Assembly: GCF_001413955.1 (NCBI RefSeq)
Contig: NZ_LCTZ01000002.1
Coordinates: forward strand, 4,054,403 to 4,118,402
From: Flagellimonas eckloniae
GTDB lineage: Bacteria > Bacteroidota > Bacteroidia > Flavobacteriales > Flavobacteriaceae
Direction: 5' to 3'
DNA length: 64,000 nt
In this document: positions 40,852-51,087 of the stretch, piece after piece
Layout of the letters: each line of letters begins with the position of its first letter
How positions within the stretch are numbered: position 1 is the first letter of the stretch
Notes under the pieces: generated by a model
Databases searched by the model: none
What the model was told of the DNA's origin: nothing
The model's input: only the letters and a program-made list of their open reading frames with translations
Translations under genes and position numbers: made by a program

Positions 40852-41862
40852 TCACCTGCCATATTTACCCTGCGCATATGAAGCTACAATGCTACTATTA
40901 GGGGTTTTGCAATTATTGGGAAAATCGAAGAAATAAATGCATTTAGGCAGACCATTGTCAAAGGTTACCCGTACCCATCCGGCGCTACTTGCTGTAAATC
41001 CACTATACTTGTAGTTTGCTTTTAATTCTCTTGGTCTTCCTTGGTTGTCACTGGCTAAAATGGTTAAACCCGAGATACTTCCTATTTCATATCTGTTAAA
41101 GGCCCAGGTTTTGGAATGATTGGCCACAAGGTCATCCACTAATTTGGTAAAATTCTGGTTTCCCGTTGGGCCACCTATCTCTTTCATAGTGGCATATTTG
41201 CTTGCTTCCTGCATTCGAACCCCGGGCTTGTTAAGAGCGAAGGCCTTTAAGTTTTCCTCAAACCTGCGAACCCCAGGACTATCACATTTATTTAAGTTGA
41301 AAAGTTGGGCCATATCATTTTTTAATCCTTTGGCTTTATGAATCATATCAACAGAATTCCCTATGGCATTAGGGTCTGCCATCATAGCTAGCGTATTTCG
41401 GAATACCTCTGTACTTTGAATTCTTTCTACTTGGAGTTTGGCCTCATATAAATCTCTACGGGCATATAGACCTGAACCCACTGTTGTCCAGTCAATACAG
41501 ACCCTACTGGTTTCAATACCGTACCCATTTGTGGTGACTTCTTCGGTGGCGCAGACCCAATTCATGATTTCCACTTTAGTGGAAGGTAGATTGTTGGGAC
41601 ATTGCCGGCCAAAAGTTCTAAGGTATTGTTCAAAGATCATGAGAAATTGATTGTCCTCCCGCTTTAGTTGAACATTTTCAAACTGTCCCCTAAAAATATA
41701 ATCGAAGAATTCCGCATTGTACAGCCCATCTGTATTGAAAGTCAAGGTTTGTTCCTCAATTCCTTCGTTTTTTATATCCTCAGGAATAGGACCGAAAGAA
41801 GTAGTTATGCCCAAAATAAAAAAAAGAGTCAGAATCTTGGTTGATAAAATACCTGTCCGCAT
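40852..41862 (-). CDS. Secreted hypothetical protein
   Basis: A 336-residue protein with a likely signal peptide (residues 9-23, ITTSFG). It has six or so cysteines in the mature part (for example QCPNNL, VCATEE, VCIDW, KCDSPG), suggesting disulfides, and an alpha/beta C-terminal half. No family was recognised. It is a stand-alone gene close to the M14 peptidase, which is transcribed in the same direction. Confidence 0.75.
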   Translation of the reverse strand: MRTGILSTKILTLFFILGITTSFGPIPEDIKNEGIEEQTLTFNTDGLYNAEFFDYIFRGQFENVQLKREDNQFLMIFEQYLRTFGRQCPNNLPSTKVEIMNWVCATEEVTTNGYGIETSRVCIDWTTVGSGLYARRDLYEAKLQVERIQSTEVFRNTLAMMADPNAIGNSVDMIHKAKGLKNDMAQLFNLNKCDSPGVRRFEENLKAFALNKPGVRMQEASKYATMKEIGGPTGNQNFTKLVDDLVANHSKTWAFNRYEIGSISGLTILASDNQGRPRELKANYKYSGFTASSAGWVRVTFDNGLPKCIYFFDFPNNCKTPNSSIVASYAQGKYGR

Positions 41863-41890
41863 GTAAAATTTAGTTGTTGGTTATCTATAA

Positions 41891-44410
41891 TTACATCATT
41901 TCTCCAAAGAAGATGGCGTTCATCAATAACTTATTTGTTCCGTACCAGAAAGCCCTGAAATTTGTGTTGTCGGTAAAAAGGATCACACGTCCTTTCCCAA
42001 TTCTCCCAACTTTAAAGGGAACACTATTTTTGATGAGTTTTTCGTTTTCTTCTGAAATATAGCCACTCAATAAAGGATCACTGGTGTATTGAATAGGATT
42101 GTTGTAGCTATTTTTCTCAGGCTTCAGGTAGATGTTTGTGTTTCGGAACAAGGCTAATCTATCATTTTTATATCCAAAATTAATAGGATGCGACCGATCT
42201 ATCTTTGCTTCAAAAATAGCACCTCCTGTAACTTGGGCACCATTAAAATCAGCTTTTTGGTCAAAGGCAATATTCTTGGCCACTAAAGTATCTTTCTTCA
42301 TTTCAAGTTTTATGAAGTCATTTTTTTCAAACCAATTGATGGTATTTCTATAGCCTATGACGGTGCCTCCACTTTTAACCCATGCTTTTACTTTTTCTGC
42401 ACCCTCTTTATCCAATATTTTGGTTCCCCATCCGCTTGGAATAACTAAATCGGTATATCTATCCAAATCAACATCATTAAAGTAACGGGTGTCAATTTTA
42501 GTGATTTTCATATCGTATTTAGTATCGAGCAGATGCCAAATTTCTCCTGCATCATAGGAACGAACACCATCACCCACCAATACAGCTACCTCTTGCTTTT
42601 TAACGGGGTCAAAATCATTACTGCCCAAATCTATTCCTGTGGTAATACCAGTGGATACAGCTGTGATTTTAATTTTACTTTCTTTCGCGACGGTATTTAA
42701 AAATTGATAAAGTTCTTCTGGGTCTAATTTCTGGTTCTGCACCGGAATCATAATGGTACCATAATCATATCGTACTCCATTTAAAGTAAACGGGGATTTT
42801 GCGGTTTTGGCGCGAAGTCCTTTCTCCAAGATTTTGTTCAAGGCTTTAGGCGTGTAGTATTCGTGCCATTCAAAAAGATATGCGTATTGACTTTTACCAC
42901 TCACCATTCCCGAAAGTGCCTTAAAGTCCGTTATTTCAGCACCGGCATTTGACATTGAATTTAAATTGGCATAGTCCACATTGAAAGCCAATGGAAAAGT
43001 CCATGCGGAAACATCGTAAAAAAGACTGTCTTTAAAAGTGGTTCTTTTTTCGAACATTGCATTGATGAGTTTAGGGTTCTTTTGGTTCATCGGGACGATG
43101 TAGCTATACCCTTTTTTATAAATTTTTCCCGCAATAGTTGCATCAGAAGACAATTCATGGAACTTTATCTTGTGCCTGTTCAGAATTTCGGCCAGGTGCC
43201 ATGTTTTGGAAGCATCTTTACTATCTCCAAAAATAATGGCCTTGGTTTTGCTTCTTGAAGCTTCTGAGCGCATATCACTATAGAATTTTTTATAGTAATC
43301 CAATATCTTGACACGCATATTTTTGGCTGCTTCTATGGTAGATAGAGCTGTGGTAAACTGATTTCTAATAGTAAAGGGAAAGGTTAAAATACCATTTTCA
43401 CTCTCTTGAATATGACCTCTGGAACTGCCTTGCTCAAAGAGAATGCCTATGCTTCCATTAACATCGGGAAAAGTAGAGCCTTTACCGTAATAGTAATCAT
43501 CGTAGTTTTCTTCTGAATAGTAAAGGGAGCCTATTTTGTCCAATGCTTTAGCATGGTATGTTCCAATTTCCCTAGTCAATTCTTGGTTTCTGTTTGGAGT
43601 TAGAGGATTTACCCTTGAAGGTTCTCCAGGCTGGAAGAAAAAGGTTGAGTTTGTTCCCATTTCATGATGATCCGTAAGAATGTTGGGCAACCATTTATGA
43701 AAAGAAGCTATGCGAGCTTTACTTTCCGGCAATTGTACAGGCAACCAATCTCGATTCATATCAAACCAATAATGGTTTGTACGCCCACCGGGCCAAACTT
43801 CATGATATTCTCTTTCGTTGGTATCAGCATTCAAATTCTGACTTTTATGGACATTGGCCCAATAGGCAAAACGCTGCAACCCATCTGGATTAAAACTTGG
43901 GTCTAAAAGAATGACCATATTTTCCAACATCGCATCAATTTCTGGTCCTTCCGCCGCCGCTAAATAATAGGCGTAGGCCAAAGATGCATTGGAGCCACTA
44001 GGTTCATTTCCGTGAATGGAAAAACCTTGATAGACCACAATTGGCATTTCTGAAGTATTCAAAGAATTATCTCCGTCAGATAATGCAGTATGCTGTTGCC
44101 TTATATTTTCAATATTTTGATGGTTATCTGGAGAGGTAATGGTAAGTAAAAGTAGAGGTCTCCCTTCGTAGGTTTCTCCACGATTCTCAATTTGTATACG
44201 ATTGCTTACAGCTGCAAGCTGCTGCATGTAGAATACTAATTTGTCATGGGTTACATGCCATTCGCCAACTTCATGCCCAATGATCTCAGATGGTTTTGGA
44301 ATATTTGGGTTGTAGCTAATGTCTTGAGGTAAATAATAATCGAGAGTCGTATTTTGTGCGGTAAGGGTGAGTCCAGCTAGGACAAAAAGCAGCGTGTAGC
44401 ATTGTTTCAT
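41891..44410 (-). CDS. Secreted M14 family zinc carboxypeptidase
   Basis: An 839-residue exported protein (signal peptide ends near LTAQN). The M14 catalytic domain covers about residues 45-380. Zinc ligands are His133 and Glu136 in FSIHGNEPSGS, with a third His in ILTDHHEMGTN. The second half contains a Rossmann-like domain (glutamine amidotransferase-like, about 600-700) and a C-terminal beta domain. It probably trims peptides or peptidoglycan-derived peptides in the periplasm. Confidence 0.92.
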   Translation of the reverse strand: MKQCYTLLFVLAGLTLTAQNTTLDYYLPQDISYNPNIPKPSEIIGHEVGEWHVTHDKLVFYMQQLAAVSNRIQIENRGETYEGRPLLLLTITSPDNHQNIENIRQQHTALSDGDNSLNTSEMPIVVYQGFSIHGNEPSGSNASLAYAYYLAAAEGPEIDAMLENMVILLDPSFNPDGLQRFAYWANVHKSQNLNADTNEREYHEVWPGGRTNHYWFDMNRDWLPVQLPESKARIASFHKWLPNILTDHHEMGTNSTFFFQPGEPSRVNPLTPNRNQELTREIGTYHAKALDKIGSLYYSEENYDDYYYGKGSTFPDVNGSIGILFEQGSSRGHIQESENGILTFPFTIRNQFTTALSTIEAAKNMRVKILDYYKKFYSDMRSEASRSKTKAIIFGDSKDASKTWHLAEILNRHKIKFHELSSDATIAGKIYKKGYSYIVPMNQKNPKLINAMFEKRTTFKDSLFYDVSAWTFPLAFNVDYANLNSMSNAGAEITDFKALSGMVSGKSQYAYLFEWHEYYTPKALNKILEKGLRAKTAKSPFTLNGVRYDYGTIMIPVQNQKLDPEELYQFLNTVAKESKIKITAVSTGITTGIDLGSNDFDPVKKQEVAVLVGDGVRSYDAGEIWHLLDTKYDMKITKIDTRYFNDVDLDRYTDLVIPSGWGTKILDKEGAEKVKAWVKSGGTVIGYRNTINWFEKNDFIKLEMKKDTLVAKNIAFDQKADFNGAQVTGGAIFEAKIDRSHPINFGYKNDRLALFRNTNIYLKPEKNSYNNPIQYTSDPLLSGYISEENEKLIKNSVPFKVGRIGKGRVILFTDNTNFRAFWYGTNKLLMNAIFFGEMM

Positions 44411-44443
44411 AAAACCTTGTTTGAGTTAGTCGTTTATAAAAAT

Positions 44444-44476
44444 AAAAAACGACCTGCATTACACAGGTCGTTTTAT
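44444..44476 (-). terminator. Terminator between DUF3276 gene and M14 peptidase gene
   Basis: AAAACGACCTG pairs with CAGGTCGTTTT around CATTACA. On the minus strand it follows the DUF3276 gene and ends in a T-run. Confidence 0.85.
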
Positions 44477-44499
44477 GGTTTTTTTAGCGATTTTATTTT

Positions 44500-44856
44500 C
44501 TAGATATCATCAAAATCAACATCAGTGAAATTTTCAGTAGAGGTTCCATTTTCACTTATATCATTTTCTTCTTCTTTTTTAAAGTCTTTTTGATGTCTTT
44601 CTGAAATTACTTCTTCACCTTTTTCATCTATGATATAGTCCATCATCTCTTCCATAATTTCCTTGAAAGAGGCAAAATCTTCTTTATACAAATAGATTTT
44701 ATGCTTTTTATAATGGAATGAGCCATCATCATGAGTAAACTTCTTACTCTCGGTAATTGTTAAATAATAATCACCTGCTTTGGTACTTCTAACATCAAAA
44801 AAATAAGTTCTTCTCCCTGCCCGTAGTACTTTGGAGTATATCTCTTCTTGATCCAT
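44500..44856 (-). CDS. PUR-alpha-like nucleic acid-binding protein (DUF3276)
   Basis: A protein of about 118 residues with one PUR (Whirly-like) domain at residues 5-85 (GRRTYFFDVRSTKAGDYYLTI, HKIYLYKEDFASF), followed by an acidic tail (ENDISENGT...). Homologues in Bacteroidota and spirochaetes bind single-stranded DNA/RNA. The ATG at 44856 (MDQEEIYSK) is preferred over one six codons upstream. Confidence 0.88.
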   Translation of the reverse strand: MDQEEIYSKVLRAGRRTYFFDVRSTKAGDYYLTITESKKFTHDDGSFHYKKHKIYLYKEDFASFKEIMEEMMDYIIDEKGEEVISERHQKDFKKEEENDISENGTSTENFTDVDFDDI

Positions 44857-44954
44857 TATATCTTTCGTCCCCATATGGTCTAGTATCTGTTTAGTGCAAT
44901 GTTGTATAATTCTACCAAAAATGTAAAAAAAAAGCTAATTCAGCAACTTTTTTG

Positions 44955-46706
44955 TCATTCTTTCTCAGAGAGTTGACTAAGGTAGAGTTCTTTATAATAT
45001 CCGTCAACATTGTTTAATTGCTCATGGGTACCTTCTTGAATTATTGATCCATTTTCCAATACAATTATCTTATCGGCGTTTTTTGCCGATGAAACCCTAT
45101 GGCTCACAATCAATGTCGTTTTGTTTTGGGAAAGCTGTTTTAAATTGGTCAGTATTTCTTCCTCAGTTTCTGTATCAACGGCGGAAAGACAATCATCAAA
45201 TAAAAATATTCGAGGGTCTTTCAAGAGAGCCCTGGCGATAGATACCCGTTGCTTTTGCCCTCCACTAAGGGTTATGCCACGTTCACCCAGGATAGTATCA
45301 TATTTTTTTGCAAAACCTTCAATATTTTCATGCACCACAGCTTTTTTAGCGATTTCTTTAATTTCTTGGAGAGAAGCATTTTCATTTCCGAAGCGTATGT
45401 TGTTTTCAATGGTGTCGGAAAATAGAAAAGCATCCTGGGGTACCGCACCAATTGAACTTCGCAAGCTATTTAAGTTCTTTTGTTGAATGGGAACATTGTC
45501 TATTAAAACTGTTCCGGAAGACACATCGTACAATCTGGCCACCAAATCAAGAATAGTGGATTTTCCCGAACCTGTTTTTCCTAAAAATGCCACAGTCTCC
45601 CCAGCCTTGATTGTAAAAGAGATATTATTCAGTGCAGTTATATTCGTGTCTTCATAGGTGAAGGTTACATTTTTAAATGTAATATCTCCTTCTATTGGGG
45701 TAAGTTCCTTAACCTCATTTTTAATTGTGGGCTGTTCCTTTAAAAATTCATTGATTCGTTTTTGTGAAGCTTCGGCCCTTTGGATTATTGAGGTAAGCCA
45801 ACCAACAATGGCAACTGGCCATGTAAGCATATTTACGTATAAAATAAATTCGGCAATAATACCAATAGACGCTATTTCACCATTAATGTATTGTCTTCCG
45901 CCAATATAGATGACAAAAATATTACTGATGCCGATAAGGAGAATCATTAATGGAAAAAACCATGCATTTACTTTGGCTAGATCCATACTGGTGTTTTTAC
46001 CCTGAATGGCCAAACCGTTAAGTTCATCATTAATTTTAGGTTCAAGACCATAGGCCTTTATCACCGCAACGCCCGAAAAAGATTCTTGTGTAAATGTTGA
46101 AAGCGTTGATAAAAACTCTTGGACCTTGGTACTTCTTTTGTGTATTATTTTACTGATTTGATAAATCAATACAGATAGTATGGGCAAAGGAATCAACGTA
46201 TAAGCTGCCAAAGTCGGCGCTTTGATGAACATTAGAGGAATTATACACACAAACATTGTTAGCGTATTCATTCCATACATGATTGCCGGACCGGCGTACA
46301 TGCGTACTTGGTTAACGTCTTCACTGATGCGATTCATTAAATCGCCAATTCGGTTTTTCTTGTAAAAGTTTAGGTTCAAGAATTGATAATGATCAAAAAC
46401 CTCATTTTTTAGATCATACTCAATGTAGCGGGATACATTGATAATAGTCTGACGCATTAAAAAGGTAAATAGGGCAGAAAGCAGGGCTGCACCAATGATA
46501 ATCAAAATATATTCCAACAAGAGTTCTTTGGCTACCGTACCGGATATTGTTTTTGCAAATGCATCCTCTGCCGTTTGGATTGATTTACTCACGTATGAAG
46601 GCATTACCAGTGAAAAAACACGGGCAATTATGGTGATTAAAATCCCCATGAATAATTTAAACCAATATTTTTTAAAGTATTTGTTTAGATGTTTTAGTTC
46701 CTTCAT
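44955..46706 (-). CDS. ABC transporter fused permease/ATPase (MsbA-like)
   Basis: A 583-residue type I exporter half-transporter: six transmembrane helices within residues 15-310, followed by a nucleotide-binding domain. Walker A is LGKTGSGKST, the signature LSGGQKQR, Walker B IFLFDDCLSAVD, and the H-loop VSHR. It works as a dimer. Relatives export lipids, drugs or peptides; no partner gene is adjacent, favouring a homodimer. It is divergent from nusB. Confidence 0.93.
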   Translation of the reverse strand: MKELKHLNKYFKKYWFKLFMGILITIIARVFSLVMPSYVSKSIQTAEDAFAKTISGTVAKELLLEYILIIIGAALLSALFTFLMRQTIINVSRYIEYDLKNEVFDHYQFLNLNFYKKNRIGDLMNRISEDVNQVRMYAGPAIMYGMNTLTMFVCIIPLMFIKAPTLAAYTLIPLPILSVLIYQISKIIHKRSTKVQEFLSTLSTFTQESFSGVAVIKAYGLEPKINDELNGLAIQGKNTSMDLAKVNAWFFPLMILLIGISNIFVIYIGGRQYINGEIASIGIIAEFILYVNMLTWPVAIVGWLTSIIQRAEASQKRINEFLKEQPTIKNEVKELTPIEGDITFKNVTFTYEDTNITALNNISFTIKAGETVAFLGKTGSGKSTILDLVARLYDVSSGTVLIDNVPIQQKNLNSLRSSIGAVPQDAFLFSDTIENNIRFGNENASLQEIKEIAKKAVVHENIEGFAKKYDTILGERGITLSGGQKQRVSIARALLKDPRIFLFDDCLSAVDTETEEEILTNLKQLSQNKTTLIVSHRVSSAKNADKIIVLENGSIIQEGTHEQLNNVDGYYKELYLSQLSEKE

Positions 46707-46880
46707 AGGAGGAAATACGGTTTTTCAGTAGTTTTTTGATGATAATGGGCAAATATATATGATTACCCACAAAGTAAATGTTATAAAACTGATAAGAAAA
46801 CAACTTTGGTAGGTGGTATTGAAATATAAAGTTATTTTTGCGCGGTGAAAGCCAATCAATCACTTTAAAAGTTCTTACAA

Positions 46881-47828
46881 ATGCTTACTAGAAGGCATAT
46901 CAGAGTTAAGGTAATGCAATGCATTTATGCATTGATTCAGTCTAAAGACGATTCTTTGGAGAAACAAGAAAAGTTTCTGAAAGTGAGTATTGAGAATATG
47001 TATGTGCTCTACCTGTTGGTTCTTAGTCTATTGGTTGAATTGCATCAGTTGGCTGAAAAACATCTTAAGCATACTTCCAAAAAATATCTTGTATCAGAAG
47101 ATGACAACCATCCTGATAAAGACAAATTTGTCAATAATGAGTTATTGCTACAAATTTCAAAAAACACCCTGCTTCAAAAAGAATTTTCCAAAAGAAAACT
47201 CAACAACTGGTATTTGAACGAAGAGTACGTAAAGATTATCTATAAGGAAATTGTTGCAAGCGATATTTACAAGGAATACATGACCAATGGAAAAAGCGGT
47301 TATGAAAATGACAAAGAATTTATTATTCAACTTTTTAAGAGCATTATAGCGCCCAACGAAAAAATCTATGAATATTTTGAAGATGATAAGTTAACTTGGG
47401 TAGATGATATTCCAATTGTGAATACCTATTTAGTAAAACGAATGCGTAAGGCCACAAGCTCTACAAATGAAGGTTTCTTTTTGCCAAACCTACTCAAGGA
47501 TCAACAAGATATGGTCTATGCCAATGACTTGCTCACAAAAACCCTATTGAACGATGCCAAGTGGGAAAAGGAGATTGAAGGTAAAACCCCAAACTGGGAC
47601 AATGACCGAATTGCGGAGATTGATTCCATTATTTTAAAAATGGCGATATGTGAATTGCTCAACTTCCCATCCATTCCCGAAAAAGTTACCCTAAACGAAT
47701 ATTTGGAAATTGCCAAGGAATATTCAACCCCAAAAAGCAGCATATTTATTAACGGGGTTTTGGACAAGTTGGCAAAGGAGTATAAATCCGACGGAAAATT
47801 ACAAAAGATAGGAAGAGGTTTGCAATAA
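46881..47828 (+). CDS. nusB: Transcription antitermination factor NusB (long form)
   Basis: A 315-residue NusB, roughly twice the length of the E. coli protein. The N-terminal start MLTRRHIRVKVMQCIYAL is the conserved RNA-binding face, and the C-terminal RIAEIDSIILKMAICELLNFPSIPEKVTLNEYLEIAKEYS is the canonical NusB domain end. The middle region is an additional helical insert, usual for Bacteroidota. NusB with NusE binds boxA RNA to promote rRNA antitermination. It is followed by DUF1573 and yajC, a conserved cluster in this phylum. Confidence 0.96.
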   Translation: MLTRRHIRVKVMQCIYALIQSKDDSLEKQEKFLKVSIENMYVLYLLVLSLLVELHQLAEKHLKHTSKKYLVSEDDNHPDKDKFVNNELLLQISKNTLLQKEFSKRKLNNWYLNEEYVKIIYKEIVASDIYKEYMTNGKSGYENDKEFIIQLFKSIIAPNEKIYEYFEDDKLTWVDDIPIVNTYLVKRMRKATSSTNEGFFLPNLLKDQQDMVYANDLLTKTLLNDAKWEKEIEGKTPNWDNDRIAEIDSIILKMAICELLNFPSIPEKVTLNEYLEIAKEYSTPKSSIFINGVLDKLAKEYKSDGKLQKIGRGLQ

Positions 47829-47866
47829 ACATTATTTGATTAATTTTGAAAAAACAATTTTTTAGT

Positions 47867-48349
47867 ATGAAAAAAATAACAACAGTTTTAAGTTTGATTA
47901 TGGCTGTTACCCTTGTAAGTGTTTCCTGCAAGGATAAAGCTGCAAGTAAGATAGTTGCTGACAATGTGGAAAGTGCCACGGACAGAGATGAGGCACAAAA
48001 GCAACTTCCTGTTATGAGTTTTGATAAATCAGAGCACGATTTTGGAACAATAGCACAGGGTACTCCCCAAGAGACCGTGTTTACCTTTACCAATACCGGA
48101 AATGCACCTTTGATAATCACGGATGCTAAAAGTAGCTGTGGCTGTACAATCCCTGAATATCCAAAAAATACGCCTATTGCACCAGGAGCAACTGGTGAAT
48201 TATTGGTTAAGTTTAATGGGTCTGGCCAAAATCAAGTTACAAAAACGGTTACCGTTACGGCCAACACGGAAAAAGGCACTGAGCTTTTAAGAATCAAGGC
48301 TTTTGTTAACCCTAAAGATGCTGCACAAACTGCAGGGCCTGTTAAATAG
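47867..48349 (+). CDS. DUF1573 lipoprotein
   Basis: A 160-residue lipoprotein (lipobox VSVSC) with one DUF1573 immunoglobulin-like domain (HDFGTIAQGTPQETVFTFTNTGNAPL, CGCTIPEYP). The Cys-Gly-Cys-Thr motif is a hallmark of the family. Function unknown; in Bacteroidota it commonly sits between nusB and yajC, as here. The ATG at 47867 is chosen; a TTG seven codons upstream would add residues before the signal. Confidence 0.93.
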   Translation: MKKITTVLSLIMAVTLVSVSCKDKAASKIVADNVESATDRDEAQKQLPVMSFDKSEHDFGTIAQGTPQETVFTFTNTGNAPLIITDAKSSCGCTIPEYPKNTPIAPGATGELLVKFNGSGQNQVTKTVTVTANTEKGTELLRIKAFVNPKDAAQTAGPVK

Positions 48350-48360
48350 CATTAAATTAA

Positions 48361-48648
48361 ATGGAAAATATTGGACAGTTTTTACCGCTGATATTGATTT
48401 TTGTGGTTGCGTATTTTTTTATGATTCGCCCACAGATTAAACGTCAGAAGGATGAGAAAAAATTTACCTCTGAACTTAAAAAAGGAGACCGAATCATAAC
48501 CAAAAGTGGACTTCATGGAAAGATTATGGAGTTGAATGACAAAGATTCGTCTTGCGTTATTGAGACCATGGCAGGTAAGTTAAAGTTTGATCGCTCGGCC
48601 ATTTCAATGGAAATGAGCAAAAAATTATCAGCTCCGGTAAAAAAATAA
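48361..48648 (+). CDS. yajC: Preprotein translocase subunit YajC
   Basis: A 95-residue single-pass membrane protein of the Sec accessory complex SecDF-YajC. It has one N-terminal transmembrane helix (LPLILIFVVAYFFMI) followed directly by RPQIKRQKDEKK and the cytoplasmic domain with LKKGDRIITKSGLHGKI. It ends before a bidirectional terminator. Confidence 0.96.
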   Translation: MENIGQFLPLILIFVVAYFFMIRPQIKRQKDEKKFTSELKKGDRIITKSGLHGKIMELNDKDSSCVIETMAGKLKFDRSAISMEMSKKLSAPVKK

Positions 48649-48664
48649 TAGTACAAATGTTTCA

Positions 48665-48698
48665 AATAAAAAAGCACCTAACATTAGGTGCTTTTTTA
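48665..48698. terminator. Bidirectional rho-independent terminator
   Basis: AAAAAAGCACCTAA pairs with TTAGGTGCTTTTTT around the loop CA. It separates the convergent yajC and YdeI-like genes. Confidence 0.92.
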
Positions 48699-49289
48699 TC
48701 TATAGGCATCATTGAGTCCTATGCCTTTTTCAATCATTGGAATAATTTTTTCCAGCCTTTTGATTTTTGTTTTTTCTTGTTTGGCCTCATTAATGTATTC
48801 ACAATATTCTTTTTGCTTGTAGGGAGAGAGTGCATCAAAAGAAGCTTTAAGAGCATCACTTTCTATTAATTTGGTTTGGAGCAATGTAGGTGGTTTAATG
48901 GTTTTTGTGTTTTTGGCAGCAACCATTTCCATACCATTTTCTTGGTTTTCAATAGCTTCAACCATATAAGTTAGAACAGATGCTTTATCAATATCTTTTT
49001 CAGATGAAAAATACCAATGGCGCATTGCTTTGGTTTTACCCTCCTGAGCATTGCGCAACACTTTTTGTGGATCTTTAAGAAAAACGCCATTAAAGAACCA
49101 AACACCAAAATGATTTTTAAACTTACAAATACCAAATACATTTTTGCCTCCTACGGTATAAACAGGTATATTCCATTTATAGTCTTCCACACTTTTTGTT
49201 TGTGAAGCTAATTCTCGCAGAATGCAGATTCCTTGCCTAAAATGATGTTCTTCCTGAAAATAGCTATCCAGTTTTTCTGATTTTTCCAT
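48696..49289 (-). CDS. DUF1801/YdeI family protein
   Basis: A protein of about 197 residues from the ATG at 49289, which lies one base after the pepT stop codon. The N-terminal part (about 20-120) is a DUF1801 domain (YKWNIPVYTVGGKNVFGICKFKNHFGVWFF), and the C-terminal part (ALKASFDALSPYKQKEYCEYINEAKQEKTKIKRLEKII) is the YdeI/OmpD-associated domain. Members are linked with bacteriocin or peptide stress resistance and iron handling, but the activity is uncertain. A longer frame exists upstream inside pepT but is not used. Confidence 0.88.
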   Translation of the reverse strand: MEKSEKLDSYFQEEHHFRQGICILRELASQTKSVEDYKWNIPVYTVGGKNVFGICKFKNHFGVWFFNGVFLKDPQKVLRNAQEGKTKAMRHWYFSSEKDIDKASVLTYMVEAIENQENGMEMVAAKNTKTIKPPTLLQTKLIESDALKASFDALSPYKQKEYCEYINEAKQEKTKIKRLEKIIPMIEKGIGLNDAYR

Positions 49290-49290
49290 C

Positions 49291-50520
49291 TCACTTAATT
49301 TGAATTGCCGTAAGCTCACAGATTTTAACAATGACCATAACAGCTTTTTCCATGCTCTCCAGAGGAACATATTCATATTTTCCATGAAAATTATGCCCTC
49401 CTGCAAAAATATTGGGGCACGGCAATCCCATAAAACTTAGCTGGGATCCATCCGTTCCACCTCGAATGGGTTTAATAATAGGTTCAATACCCAGGGATTC
49501 CATAGCTTCCTGTGCAATTTCTACAATATGGAACACGGGTTCAATCTTTTCCCGCATGTTTTTATATTGATCTTTGATTTCAAGTTGAATAAAGTCGCCG
49601 TATTTCTTTTGAAGCTTATCTGAAATATCCTGTAATAATTCCTTTCGGGCTTCAAAATGCTCTTTATCATGATCTCGAATAATAAGTTCGATTTCTGCTT
49701 TTTCAATTTCGCCTTTTATATGGTGAACATGGAAAAAACCTTCCATTCCGGTGGTTTTTTCAGGTATTTCCGTAACAGGAAGAAAACTTAGAAACTCATT
49801 GGCAATGCCAATTGCGTTAATCATCTTGTCTTTGGCATAGCCTGGGTGAACACTTTTACCTTCTATTGTTATTTTCGCACTTGCCGCATTAAAGTTTTCA
49901 AATTCCAATTCCCCAATCTGGCTTCCATCCATGGTGTAGGCCCATTGGGCACCAAATTTTTTGACATCAAATTTATGTGCGCCTTCACCTATTTCCTCAT
50001 CAGGTGTAAATGCAATCCTAATATCACCATGTTTAATCTCCGGGTTATTTACCAAGTACTCCATAGCTGTAATAATCTCAGCGATACCAGCTTTGTCGTC
50101 AGCGCCCAACAATGTTGTGCCGTCCGTGGTAATTATTGTTTGTCCTTTATATTGTAACAAATCCTCAAAATAATCTGGAGACAACACAACTTTTTTTCTT
50201 TTATTGAGCACAATATCTTTACCATCATAATCCTTTATTACCTGTGGTTTGACATTCTTTCCGGTAAAATCTGGCGAAGTATCCATGTGGGAAATAAAAC
50301 CGATGGTCGGCACTTTTTTATCAATATTACTGGGTAAGATTGCCATGATATAGGCATGCTCATCTATAGAAACTTCCTGCATGCCAATTTGATGGAGTTC
50401 CAAAACTATTTTTTTTGCAAGGTCCCATTGGTTTTTTGTGCTGGGCGTGGTTTTGGAATACGGGTCACTTTGGGTGTCGATAGCAACATATTCTAGAAAT
50501 CGGGGTAGTAATTTTTCCAT
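49291..50520 (-). CDS. pepT: Peptidase T (tripeptide aminopeptidase)
   Basis: A 409-residue cytoplasmic M20B zinc peptidase releasing the N-terminal residue of tripeptides. The dizinc ligands are in [32 protein letters not shown] (catalytic Glu followed by ligand Glu) and [11 protein letters not shown] near the C-terminus. Length matches the family. It is followed after one base by the YdeI-like gene. Confidence 0.96.
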   Translation of the reverse strand: MEKLLPRFLEYVAIDTQSDPYSKTTPSTKNQWDLAKKIVLELHQIGMQEVSIDEHAYIMAILPSNIDKKVPTIGFISHMDTSPDFTGKNVKPQVIKDYDGKDIVLNKRKKVVLSPDYFEDLLQYKGQTIITTDGTTLLGADDKAGIAEIITAMEYLVNNPEIKHGDIRIAFTPDEEIGEGAHKFDVKKFGAQWAYTMDGSQIGELEFENFNAASAKITIEGKSVHPGYAKDKMINAIGIANEFLSFLPVTEIPEKTTGMEGFFHVHHIKGEIEKAEIELIIRDHDKEHFEARKELLQDISDKLQKKYGDFIQLEIKDQYKNMREKIEPVFHIVEIAQEAMESLGIEPIIKPIRGGTDGSQLSFMGLPCPNIFAGGHNFHGKYEYVPLESMEKAVMVIVKICELTAIQIK

Positions 50521-50616
50521 AAAGTGCTTTTCATCAAAAATAACGTTTATTCAATCGTGATTTTAATAAAAAAAGGTTGCGAAAAGGTATCTTCCACGTT
50601 CTGAAAATCAACCAAA

Positions 50617-51033
50617 TTGAAACAATTAATCTGTTTTATAGTTTACCTGTTTTGTGTTTTTGGCCATGGTCAAGAGTGTCTTTTGGGCATAGGAGGTCAA
50701 AATGATGAAAATATTATGGAGATTTTCCAACTGGATGATACCCAAAAGGAAAAAATGATGAATTGGAGTGCAGAACTTAAAATCAGAAACGGAATCTTGA
50801 AAGATCAGGCAAAATATCTTTTGAAAAAGCATGAGCAAAGTCCTCCGGAAGATTTAATGGTCATGTCCTATAAGTACCGAATCCTTTTGGACAGTATGAG
50901 GCAAAACCTGAAAATATTGGATACCAAATTGCTATCCATTTTTAATAACCGGCAATACAATCTTTATATGGAACTATGTAGTGGGATTTCAATGCAGCCC
51001 ATACATATAAATAGGTCATTTGACGAAAAATAG
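50617..51033 (+). CDS. Secreted helical protein, unknown function
   Basis: A 138-residue protein starting with TTG; no ATG is available before the signal peptide (LICFIVYLFCVFGHGQ). The mature part is helical, with FQLDDTQKEKMMNWSAELKIRN resembling the Spy/CpxP-like pattern of periplasmic helical chaperones only loosely. Two cysteines in the mature part. It precedes pyrD by 54 bp on the same strand. Confidence 0.65.
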   Translation: MKQLICFIVYLFCVFGHGQECLLGIGGQNDENIMEIFQLDDTQKEKMMNWSAELKIRNGILKDQAKYLLKKHEQSPPEDLMVMSYKYRILLDSMRQNLKILDTKLLSIFNNRQYNLYMELCSGISMQPIHINRSFDEK

Positions 51034-51087
51034 TCCAATAGTTAAATTCTCATTTAAGAGTTTATATTTTTGTTTAAAATTTTCTGA